From: Desulfobacterales bacterium
GTDB lineage: Bacteria > Desulfobacterota > Desulfobacteria > Desulfobacterales > UBA2174_A
DNA: 38,282 bases
NCBI GenBank assembly: GCA_025454075.1
Contig: JALOPD010000009.1
Span: 1-38,282 of the forward strand
Reading direction: 5' to 3'
Of this stretch, positions 31,257-37,654 are shown one piece after another. Made by a program: the position numbers and the translations under genes. Each line of letters opens with the position of its first letter. Positions within the stretch are counted from its first letter, which is position 1. The notes below the pieces were generated by a model. It did not search any database and was not told the DNA's origin. It saw only the letters and a list, made by a program, of their open reading frames with translations.

Positions 31257-32312
31257 ATGGCTCACCGTGTCGCATTGATTCCGGGGGACGGGATCGGCCT
31301 CGAGGTCGTTCCCGAGGGGGTGAGGGTTCTCAAGGAACTTTCGAATCGCTTTTCGTTTAAAGTGGAATTTACCGAGTTCCCCTACTCCTGCCAGTATTAC
31401 TTCGAGAACGGCGTTATGATGCCGGAGGACGGGATCGAGCGGTTGCGGCCGTTCGACGCGATCCTGCTCGGGGCGGTGGGCCTGCCGAAGGTGCCGGACC
31501 ACGTGTCGCTGTGGGGGCTTCTCATCCCCATCCGCCGCAGCTTCGACCAGTATGTGAACATGCGGCCGGTGCGGCTGCTGCCGGGGATCAAGTCCCCGCT
31601 CGCCGGTCGCACGGCCAAGGACATCGACTTCGTCATCGTCCGGGAAAACACGGAGGGCGAATATTCCCAGGCCGGCGGGCGCCTCTATCAGGGCACGGAG
31701 CGCGAGGTCGTCATCCAGGAATCCGTGTTCACCCGCATCGGCGTGGACCGGATCCTTCGTTTCGCTTTCGAGCTTGCCCGCCGGAGAGACCGGAAACACG
31801 TGACCTCGGCCACCAAGTCCAACGGCATCATCCACACCATGCCCTTCTGGGACGAGCGCTTCCGGGCCGTGGCGGCCGAATTCCCCGACATCCAGACCGG
31901 TCAGTTCCACATCGACATCCTCACGGCGCACTTCGTCCAGCACCCGGACTGGTTCGACGTCGTGGTGGCGAGCAACCTCTTCGGCGATATCCTGTCGGAC
32001 CTGGGCCCGGCCTGCGCCGGAGGCATCGGCATCGCGCCCTCGGCCAACCTCAACCCCGAACGAAAGTTCCCCTCCATGTTCGAGCCGGTTCACGGATCGG
32101 CGCCCGACATCGCCGGCAAAGGCGTTGCCAACCCCGTCGCAACCCTCTGGTCGGTGGCGATGATGCTGGATTTCCTGGGCGAAGCGGCCGCCGCCAAGGC
32201 CCTCATGTCCGCCATCGAGGCCGTGACAGGCGAAGGCAAGGCGCTGACGCGGGATCTGGGAGGAAAGGCCGGCACCAAGGACTTTACCGATGCGGTTTTG
32301 AAGCGGCTTTAA
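31257..32312 (+). CDS. isopropylmalate/isocitrate dehydrogenase family, tartrate dehydrogenase-like
   Basis: A 351-residue NAD-dependent beta-decarboxylating dehydrogenase. It has I-P-G-D-G-I-G at the N terminus, the substrate-binding R-x-x-x-R region (R-P-V-R-L-L-P-G), V-R-E-N-T-E-G-E-Y, catalytic Lys and Asp in K-S-N and D-I-L-T-A, N-L-F-G-D-I-L-S-D-L, and the NAD loop E-P-V-H-G-S-A-P-D-I-A-G. The L-W-G-L-L-I-P-I-R-R segment and the S-C-Q-Y-Y-F-E-N-G region resemble tartrate dehydrogenase/D-malate dehydrogenase (TtuC/DmlA) more than LeuB. ATG 31257 has GAAGGAG upstream. No leuCD genes are near, which agrees with a role other than leucine synthesis. Confidence 0.88.
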   Translation: MAHRVALIPGDGIGLEVVPEGVRVLKELSNRFSFKVEFTEFPYSCQYYFENGVMMPEDGIERLRPFDAILLGAVGLPKVPDHVSLWGLLIPIRRSFDQYVNMRPVRLLPGIKSPLAGRTAKDIDFVIVRENTEGEYSQAGGRLYQGTEREVVIQESVFTRIGVDRILRFAFELARRRDRKHVTSATKSNGIIHTMPFWDERFRAVAAEFPDIQTGQFHIDILTAHFVQHPDWFDVVVASNLFGDILSDLGPACAGGIGIAPSANLNPERKFPSMFEPVHGSAPDIAGKGVANPVATLWSVAMMLDFLGEAAAAKALMSAIEAVTGEGKALTRDLGGKAGTKDFTDAVLKRL

Positions 32313-32343
32313 GCGTTGGAAAGAGTATGGGCTCTCGACAAAT

Positions 32344-32376
32344 TCGACGCAGAGGCCTCTACGGCCCCTGCGTCGA
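32344..32376. terminator. bidirectional terminator between convergent genes
   Basis: TCGACGCAG (32344-32352) pairs with CTGCGTCGA (32368-32376), and GGCC pairs with GGCC inside, giving a 13-bp stem with one mismatch and a TCTAC loop. A short T run follows on the plus strand at about 32383. It separates the dehydrogenase from the glycine-rich gene. Confidence 0.7.
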
Positions 32377-32389
32377 GATTCGCTTTTGA

Positions 32390-32869
32390 TTACTTCTGGG
32401 CACCGGCTCCGAAACCGGTGCCGTCCTGTGGACCTATCCCCTGGTTTCCGGTGCCGTCGCCCGGACCGTGACCGAGGGCCTGCCCTTTTCCCGTGCCGGG
32501 ACCGGTATGGGTTCCAGGGGTTGCTGACGCGTTGGGGCCGGGGCCGATCGAAGCGTTCGAACCGGGCCCAACCGACGCATTGGGGCCAGGGCCGATCGAG
32601 GCGCCGGGACCGGGGCCGACACTCCCCATCCCGCCGGCGCCGGTTCCGGCCCCAACCCCGGCAGCGCCTCCTGCCCCTATCCCTGCTCCACTCCCGCTGC
32701 CGCCATCACCGCCTGCGGCGCCCCCGCCGGCGCCGCTGCCATCACCGCCTCCGGCCCCTGCCCCGCCGCCGCCCCCGCCGGCTCCGCCCCCGCCGCCTTT
32801 CGAATACGCGGGAGAAGTTGCGATCACCAGGGACGCCAGCAGACATCCGACCACCATCCATTTTTTCAT
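32390..32869 (-). CDS. secreted glycine-rich repeat protein
   Basis: A 159-residue low-complexity protein. A standard signal peptide ends near S-P-A-Y-S-K, followed by glycine-rich tracts (about residues 24-80) and an 8-residue repeat block of the form G-P-G-P-N-A-S-[IV] (about 88-120). ATG 32869 has AAAGGAA upstream; an open frame continues to 32923 but begins without a signal. No enzymatic motif exists. The 24-bp repeats at 32529-32624 underlie the protein repeats. The gene has its own ECF-type promoter candidate (32948-32975), identical in blocks and spacing to that of the sigma operon, so it probably belongs to the same regulon. A structural or surface role is inference. Confidence 0.75.
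   Translation of the reverse strand: MKKWMVVGCLLASLVIATSPAYSKGGGGGAGGGGGGAGAGGGDGSGAGGGAAGGDGGSGSGAGIGAGGAAGVGAGTGAGGMGSVGPGPGASIGPGPNASVGPGSNASIGPGPNASATPGTHTGPGTGKGQALGHGPGDGTGNQGIGPQDGTGFGAGAQK
32529..32624. repeat. 24-bp tandem repeats within the glycine-rich gene
   Basis: Four imperfect 24-bp units start at 32529, 32553, 32577 and 32601 (for example GCGTTGGGGCCGGGGCCGAT). Units 1 and 3 are nearly identical. They encode the G-P-G-P-N-A-S-type 8-residue repeat and may vary in copy number. Confidence 0.75.
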
Positions 32870-32947
32870 GTGCGCGTTCCTTTCTTTGGTTGAGTTAAGC
32901 AAGGCCTTTGAGATTTCCTGCATTTCGAATCAAACTCTTTTGCTGCT

Positions 32948-32975
32948 TTAACGCGCCGCACCTCCATAGGTTACA
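32948..32975 (-). promoter_or_regulatory. ECF sigma-type promoter of the glycine-rich gene
   Basis: On the minus strand TGTAAC (32970-32975) and CGTTAA (32948-32953) are 16 nt apart, about 80 nt before ATG 32869. The same two blocks with the same spacing stand before the ECF sigma operon. The AAC/CGT core fits the general ECF promoter pattern. Confidence 0.65.
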
Positions 32976-32980
32976 ACCGC

Positions 32981-33015
32981 AAAAAAAAATCGGTCGGCAT
33001 GCTTGCCGGCCGATT
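32981..33015 (-). terminator. intrinsic terminator of the sigma factor operon
   Basis: On the minus strand AATCGG-C-CGGCA pairs with TGCCG-A-CCGATT around an AGCA loop and is followed by nine T. It lies just after the stop of the glycine-rich gene at 33039 and ends the operon. Confidence 0.85.
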
Positions 33016-33038
33016 CCACTCGATGTGATGCAAGCGGG

Positions 33039-33806
33039 TTAACGGTTGCCGCCGCCGGGTCCCCCGGAACCCCCGCCGCCGCCACCGCCAGGCCCTCCCG
33101 AACCGCCGCCGCCGGATCCGCCGGGTCCCCCGCCCCCGCCGGGGCTTCCGGAACCGCTGACCCCGCTTTGGCCGGGGCTGTTCATGCCGTGGGAAGACTG
33201 CCCCTGGAGCCCTTGCGCCAAGCCTTGGGCCAGGCTTTGGGCGGACTGGTTTTGAGACTGGGCGAGCATGGACTGGTTCATGCTCGCGATGGCGCTGGCG
33301 CTCAAGCCATTGGTAATAGCCCCGGAAATGACCTGACCGGTCAGGGCTGATGAAACACCGAGCCGCGACATGTCCCGCGCCATGGCCAGGCACGCCTCGG
33401 CCAGCTGGCTCAAACCCTCCGTGCTCAAAGTCGGGGATTGCTCCTGCAGCCGGCGAATCGTCCGGGATGCATCCTGCTCGCTAAAGCCGGCGGCGAGGCT
33501 TTCGGCGAGCAGGTTCCCGAGGCGCTCGGCGTGTTCTTTTTCGGGGGTGAGCGCGCTTGACTGGTCGTAGGCAAACGCGTAACGGGACCTCACGGTTTCC
33601 ATGGCCTGCAAGGTCCTCTCAGGAGGCACTTGCTTGGCCATGCCCTCAAGTGCCTTGTTGATGACAGGCATCGGCGGGAGGCCCTTGTTCTGGGTCTCCA
33701 AAACAATGGCCTGGGCTTTTAACATGTGTTCCATTTGGAAACGATTGGTTTGCATGCCCTGGACCAACTGAACGGCGTCCTCGGTGCGGACGCCCGCCCG
33801 AATCAT
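33039..33806 (-). CDS. helical protein with glycine-rich tail, N terminus uncertain
   Basis: A 255-residue product from ATG 33806. Residues 1-170 look helical (repeated A/L/Q/E heptad-like stretches such as T-R-E-M-I-R-A-G just at the start and R-L-Q-E-Q-S-P-T-L-S), residues 170-205 are Q/S/A-rich, and the tail is almost pure Gly with Ser/Pro. Codon use shows coding before the ATG, at least from about 33845 (P-Q-E-I-V-P-V-Q-E-R in frame), but no ATG, GTG or TTG exists there, and an in-frame TAA at 33876 ends it; this TAA is also the stop of the preceding lipoprotein. AGGAG lies about 12 nt before ATG 33806. No signal peptide is seen. Family not recognised. Confidence 0.6.
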   Translation of the reverse strand: MIRAGVRTEDAVQLVQGMQTNRFQMEHMLKAQAIVLETQNKGLPPMPVINKALEGMAKQVPPERTLQAMETVRSRYAFAYDQSSALTPEKEHAERLGNLLAESLAAGFSEQDASRTIRRLQEQSPTLSTEGLSQLAEACLAMARDMSRLGVSSALTGQVISGAITNGLSASAIASMNQSMLAQSQNQSAQSLAQGLAQGLQGQSSHGMNSPGQSGVSGSGSPGGGGGPGGSGGGGSGGPGGGGGGGSGGPGGGNR

Positions 33807-33875
33807 CTCGCGGGTGCGCTCCTGGACGGGAACGATTTCTTGCGGTTCATGTCCCTTGCAACCTCGTTCATGCGT

Positions 33876-34193
33876 TTAGGGTGAAAAGACGCAATTGTCA
33901 GCCCCAAAATCGTCTCTTTCTTTCAAGAGGCAGTCCGGCAGGTAAACTGTTCCGTCCACCAGGTAAAAATACTTGAATTCGTATGCCCGGTCCAATGTGA
34001 CTTTCCACGTGTCGGGTTGGGTCCGAACGGCGGGTACCTTCTCGAAGACAGCGCCGGACACCACCAGAAATACCGACTGCGCCCCGGGCGCCTTAAGGTA
34101 GACCTCGGCCTGGCCATTGCGAATCGTGTGGTAGTGGGCGGAGCAACCCACTGAAAAAACGGCCGCCAGAATCGTAATCGCCCACTTTTTCAC
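33876..34193 (-). CDS. lipoprotein with a small glycogen-binding/early-set-like domain
   Basis: A 105-residue lipoprotein starting at GTG 34193, 2 nt after the stop of the anti-sigma-like gene. The signal peptide ends at the lipobox V-G-C-S. The rest is one beta-sandwich of the AMPK/CBM48 early-set kind: V-Y-L-K-A-P-G-A-Q-S-V-F-L-V, then T-W-K-V-T-L, then F-K-Y-F-Y-L-V-D-G. It lacks the usual W-x-x-x-x-P-L binding residues seen in the neighbour. It looks like a diverged copy of the C-terminal domain of the next gene upstream. Ligand binding is unknown. Confidence 0.7.
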   Translation of the reverse strand: MKKWAITILAAVFSVGCSAHYHTIRNGQAEVYLKAPGAQSVFLVVSGAVFEKVPAVRTQPDTWKVTLDRAYEFKYFYLVDGTVYLPDCLLKERDDFGADNCVFSP

Positions 34194-34195
34194 GT

Positions 34196-34750
34196 TTACA
34201 GCCTGACCGTCAGAATTGAGTTCTCCCCGCCGAAGTCGTCGGTTTCGCGGACCGCAATCGTCGGGTCGGCCAGCCTCAGGTTACCCTCGATGATATAGCT
34301 GAAGCGGTGGTCGCCTTCTGAAAGCTCGAGGGTGATTTCCCAGTAGCCGCTGCTCCCTGCAGGCTTCAGCGGTATCTTCTTCCAGCCGCTGAAGCTCCCG
34401 GCGAGTTCCACCCGCTCCGCCTCCGGCTGGTAGATCACGAACCGATAGGGTCGCAGAGATGGTTCCTGGGGCGGTAAAAAAATAAAAAACAGCACCACCG
34501 CGGCAACCAACCCGGCTGCGAGGGCGGCAACCGGCCTGAACAGCCGCAGATGCCAAGGGGCGATCGGCTCCCGGATGCTGAGCGCCGGCATCTTTTCAAC
34601 GACGTCCGAGCGGATGAGTTTTTCCTGCCGGAGGAGGTCCAGGGCATCATCCTTGAAATATTTATCAGCATGGACGGTTTCAACGAAATCGATTTTGTCG
34701 TCCAAACTGAGTTCATCGTCGATGTACAGGCTGATAAGCTGGTCGTTCAT
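34196..34750 (-). CDS. anti-sigma-like membrane protein with glycogen-binding (CBM48/early-set) domain
   Basis: A 184-residue single-pass protein. Residues 1-60 form a charged helical cytoplasmic segment (S-L-Y-I-D-D-E-L-S-L-D-D-K), one membrane helix follows near 73-93, and the C-terminal extracytoplasmic domain (about 100-184) is a CBM48/AMPK-type fold with V-E-L-A-G-S-F-S-G-W-K-K-I-P-L-K, W-E-I-T-L-E-L and H-R-F-S-Y-I-I-E-G. The layout, and its ATGA overlap with the ECF sigma gene, fits an anti-sigma factor that senses a polysaccharide or envelope signal. It lacks an obvious zinc-finger H-x3-C-x2-C, so anti-sigma function is inference. Confidence 0.75.
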   Translation of the reverse strand: MNDQLISLYIDDELSLDDKIDFVETVHADKYFKDDALDLLRQEKLIRSDVVEKMPALSIREPIAPWHLRLFRPVAALAAGLVAAVVLFFIFLPPQEPSLRPYRFVIYQPEAERVELAGSFSGWKKIPLKPAGSSGYWEITLELSEGDHRFSYIIEGNLRLADPTIAVRETDDFGGENSILTVRL

Positions 34751-35223
34751 GTTCCACCCGTTTCGAGAATATTTCTCAGTTTTTTACGTGTGCGGTGGAT
34801 TTTCACCTTGACGTTGGCCTCGCTGATGCCGGTTATTGCGGCCAACTCCCGGTAGGAGAGCTCGCTGCTCACCACCAGTGCCAGTAGATCCCTTTCGTCG
34901 TCCTCCAGGCGCCGCATGGCGGCCATGACCCGGCGGTACTCGTCGCGGACCATGAGGTCGTGGTTCGGGTCGATCGCCGGTTGGTCTTTTTCCTCTGGAA
35001 GCGTCGGGTATCGTCGTTGCCGGCGCAGCGCGTCGTGAACCAGGTTTCGGCCGATCGTGTAGAGCAATTGAGGCGAGACGCTTTCCGCCGAGTATTTTTC
35101 ATAGAGCCGGGTAAAGCTCTCCTGCATGATGTCACAAGCCAGGTGATAATCCCCCGAGCGCCGGACGAGATAGCTGAAAAATTTCTGCCGCTGCCGGCTA
35201 TAGAAGTCCTTAAAGGTGTTCAC
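34747..35223 (-). CDS. ECF RNA polymerase sigma factor
   Basis: A 158-residue sigma70-family protein without region 1 or 3. Region 2 shows A-C-D-I-M-Q-E-S-F-T-R-L-Y and L-L-Y-T-I-G-R-N-L-V-H-D-A-L-R; region 4 has L-S-Y-R-E-L-A-A-I-T-G-I-S-E-A-N-V-K-V-K-I-H-R-T-R-K-K-L as its helix-turn-helix. It starts at GTG 35223 and overlaps the anti-sigma-like gene in ATGA. The candidate own promoter (35233-35260) lies so close that the mRNA would be nearly leaderless. It likely controls this operon and the glycine-rich gene at 32390-32869. Confidence 0.93.
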   Translation of the reverse strand: MNTFKDFYSRQRQKFFSYLVRRSGDYHLACDIMQESFTRLYEKYSAESVSPQLLYTIGRNLVHDALRRQRRYPTLPEEKDQPAIDPNHDLMVRDEYRRVMAAMRRLEDDERDLLALVVSSELSYRELAAITGISEANVKVKIHRTRKKLRNILETGGT

Positions 35224-35232
35224 ACGTTTATC

Positions 35233-35260
35233 TTAACGCACAACGAGCGTAAAAGTTACA
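35233..35260 (-). promoter_or_regulatory. ECF sigma-type promoter of the sigma operon
   Basis: On the minus strand TGTAAC (35255-35260) and CGTTAA (35233-35238) are 16 nt apart, the same blocks and spacing as at 32948-32975. It ends 9 nt before the GTG of the sigma gene, suggesting autoregulation with little or no leader. Confidence 0.6.
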
Positions 35261-35269
35261 CAATTCCGT

Positions 35270-35298
35270 TTGACGCGAACCCGTTGTTGGGGTATAAA
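35270..35298 (+). promoter_or_regulatory. sigma70-type promoter of prfC
   Basis: TTGACG (35270-35275) and TATAAA (35293-35298) are exactly 17 nt apart. The predicted transcript has a leader of about 240 nt before prfC. This region of 321 nt between divergent genes otherwise holds the sigma promoter and a short leader ORF. Confidence 0.7.
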
Positions 35299-35365
35299 TA
35301 TACACATAAACGGTTGGATTGTGGGGGAATCCCTTCTCGTGTGTTCAGCAGGCCTTGATCAAGAC

Positions 35366-35422
35366 ATGCGATCCGCGTTATTCCGTTCAGCCATTTTACG
35401 GCTGCCGGGCCCTCCGCCCTGA
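35366..35422 (+). CDS. possible leader peptide upstream of prfC
   Basis: An 18-codon ORF from ATG 35366 ends L-P-G-P-P-P then TGA. Consecutive prolines directly before a stop slow elongation and termination, so a leader peptide sensing release capacity before a release-factor gene is conceivable. The ribosome site is weak (CAGG about 16 nt upstream), and an ORF of this size can occur by chance. Confidence 0.3.
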   Translation: MRSALFRSAILRLPGPPP

Positions 35423-35544
35423 TCCTCGGGGAATCAAGCCACCACGCTGGAATAATTTATAATTGCCGTCGCACGTTGTGCGGCCGGGCGCTGCTGTCGG
35501 CGGGGCCGTTCCGCAGGCGAGGCGCATTCATAACGAGAGTCGAC

Positions 35545-37167
35545 ATGAACCAGGAATTGCATAAAGAGATCGGCCGGCGCCGCACGTTCGGCATCATCAG
35601 CCACCCCGATGCGGGCAAGACCACGTTGACCGAGAAGCTGCTGCTTTTCGGCGGGGCCATCCACATGGCCGGCATGGTCAAGGCGCGCAAAGCCGCCCGG
35701 CATGCCACCAGCGACTGGATGGCGATCGAGCGCGAACGAGGCATATCCGTCACCACCTCGGTGATGAAGTTCAACTACCGGGACCTGGAGATCAATCTGC
35801 TGGACACCCCCGGCCACCAGGACTTTTCCGAAGACACCTTTCGGGTGCTGACCGCGGTGGACAGCGCCCTGATGGTCGTCGACAGCACCAAGGGCGTGGA
35901 GCTCCAGACCGAAAAACTGATGGAGGTCTGCCGGATGCGCAACACCCCCATCATCACCTTCATCAACAAACTGGACCGGGAAGGTCTGGACCCGATCGGG
36001 CTGCTCGATGAAATCGAGGAAAAGCTGCAGATCGAGTGCACGCCTTTTTCATGGCCGATCGGCATGGGAAAGGGCTTCAAGGGGGTTTACAACCTCCAAC
36101 GCAGAGAGCTGCATCTGTTCACCCCCGGGCTTGAAACCCGGGACCGGGAGGGGATCCGCATCACCGATCTGGCTGATCCGCTGCTCGACCGGATTCTGGG
36201 CAGCCAGGCGAGTGAGCTGCGGGGCCAGGTGGAGTTGCTGGAAGGGGCCGCCAACCCGTTTGAGCGGGAGCACTTTCTCAACGGTAGCCAGACCCCTGTC
36301 TTTTTCGGCAGCGCCCTTAACAATTTCGGCGTGCAGGAGTTGCTCGACGCGTTTGTCGAGCTGGCCCCGCCGCCGCGGCCCCGCAATGCCCTGACCCGCA
36401 CCGTCGAGCCCTGCGAAGAGGCCTTTTCCGGTTTTGTCTTCAAGATCCAGGCCAACATGGACCCGGCGCACCGCGACCGCATCGCGTTTCTGCGGATCTG
36501 TTCCGGCAAGTTCACGCGCGGGATGAGGGTGACCCACCACCGGATCGGAAAACAGGTGGCGCTCAACAACGCCACCATATTCATGGCCCAGGATCGCACC
36601 AATGTCGAAGAAGCCTTTTCGGGCGACATCATCGGCATCCACAACCATGGCACCATCCGCATCGGGGACACCTTCTCCGAGCGGGAACCGCTGCAGTTCA
36701 CCGGCATCCCCAATTTTGCGGCGGAGCATTTCCGCCGCGTCCGCTTGAAAAACCCGATGAAGTCCAAACAACTTCACAAGGGACTCATCCAGCTTGCCGA
36801 AGAGGGCGCCATCCAGGTGTTCCGGACCCTTGTGGGCGGCGACCTCATTTTGGGGGCCGTCGGGCTTCTGCAGTTCGATGTCACCATGGCCCGCCTGGAG
36901 GCCGAATACGGTGTGGACGCGGTGTATGAGCCGGTGGATTATTCGACGGCGCGGTGGGTCGACTGCGACGACAAGAAAACGCTCGAACGTTTTGAAAGGA
37001 TGCAGCGCTACGACCTGGCCTATGATGCGGAGGGGTATCTCACGTATCTGTGCGCCAACGAATTCCGCCTCGGGTTTGCCGTGAAGGATTGGCCCGAGAT
37101 CACCTTCCGAAAAACCCGTGAATACAGCGACGGCAGCCAACGGGCACCTGTGAGGCGGGTGGCTTGA
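35545..37167 (+). CDS. prfC: peptide chain release factor 3
   Basis: A 540-residue GTPase that removes RF1/RF2 from the ribosome after termination; E. coli RF3 is 529. G1 is [11 protein letters not shown], switch I contains [12 protein letters not shown]3 is [12 protein letters not shown], and G4 is N-K-L-D. The [14 protein letters not shown] segment is typical of RF3 rather than EF-G. ATG 35545 matches the family N terminus; the open frame from 35476 is not family-like, and the ribosome site (GAGAG) is weak. It converges on the ACT protein with an 8-nt gap. Confidence 0.96.
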   Translation: MNQELHKEIGRRRTFGIISHPDAGKTTLTEKLLLFGGAIHMAGMVKARKAARHATSDWMAIERERGISVTTSVMKFNYRDLEINLLDTPGHQDFSEDTFRVLTAVDSALMVVDSTKGVELQTEKLMEVCRMRNTPIITFINKLDREGLDPIGLLDEIEEKLQIECTPFSWPIGMGKGFKGVYNLQRRELHLFTPGLETRDREGIRITDLADPLLDRILGSQASELRGQVELLEGAANPFEREHFLNGSQTPVFFGSALNNFGVQELLDAFVELAPPPRPRNALTRTVEPCEEAFSGFVFKIQANMDPAHRDRIAFLRICSGKFTRGMRVTHHRIGKQVALNNATIFMAQDRTNVEEAFSGDIIGIHNHGTIRIGDTFSEREPLQFTGIPNFAAEHFRRVRLKNPMKSKQLHKGLIQLAEEGAIQVFRTLVGGDLILGAVGLLQFDVTMARLEAEYGVDAVYEPVDYSTARWVDCDDKKTLERFERMQRYDLAYDAEGYLTYLCANEFRLGFAVKDWPEITFRKTREYSDGSQRAPVRRVA

Positions 37168-37175
37168 ACCACGGA

Positions 37176-37601
37176 TTACAACGCGTAAACCTCCTCCTTC
37201 GACAGCAGGTGGAGCCCGGCCGCTTTCAGCACTACCATGGCTTCCGCCACATCCGCGACTTCAATCACCAGAACCGCCCGATCGCGTAAAACAAATCCGT
37301 AGGAGTCTTCCACGTTGATCCGCTGCCGGGTCAGGATCTGGAGCACTTCGTGCAATCCGCCGGGCCGGTCTTCCACCGCCACGGCGACAATTTCTTTTTG
37401 CGACACCAGCACACCGGCCTGCTTGAGGGAGCGGTAGGCGCCGCCCGGGTCGTCGACCAGCATTTTCACGACCCCATGCTCGCCGAGATCCGAGATTTTG
37501 ATGGCCCGGATGTTGATGTTCGCCTGGGCGAGCACACCGGTGATGTGGTCCAGCCTCCCCGGCCTGTTTTCGGCGAATACGGAAAGGTGATAGGCAATCA
37601 T
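37176..37601 (-). CDS. tandem ACT-domain amino-acid-binding protein
   Basis: A 141-residue protein of two ACT domains: residues 1-65 (V-F-A-E-N-R-P-G-R-L-D-H-I-T) and 70-141 (V-A-V-E-D-R-P-G-G-L-H-E-V-L). The repeated x-R-P-G-x-L motif is the ACT ligand site. Such stand-alone ACT proteins often sit beside paaK-type ligases in anaerobes, as here, and are presumed to sense an aromatic or branched amino acid. ATG 37601 has GAGGAG upstream; a longer open frame running to 38024 is a shadow. The gene lies 53 nt after paaK. Confidence 0.9.
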   Translation of the reverse strand: MIAYHLSVFAENRPGRLDHITGVLAQANINIRAIKISDLGEHGVVKMLVDDPGGAYRSLKQAGVLVSQKEIVAVAVEDRPGGLHEVLQILTRQRINVEDSYGFVLRDRAVLVIEVADVAEAMVVLKAAGLHLLSKEEVYAL

Positions 37602-37654
37602 CTCACACTCCTCAGGCCGGCGAGGATTTTTGCGCCGGCAGCCTCCGTCCGGGG

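Noticed and set aside
33876..33878. Stop codon of the lipoprotein as a recoded (selenocysteine or pyrrolysine) site
   Set aside because: It is TAA, which is not used for either residue; a lost start or frameshift is simpler.
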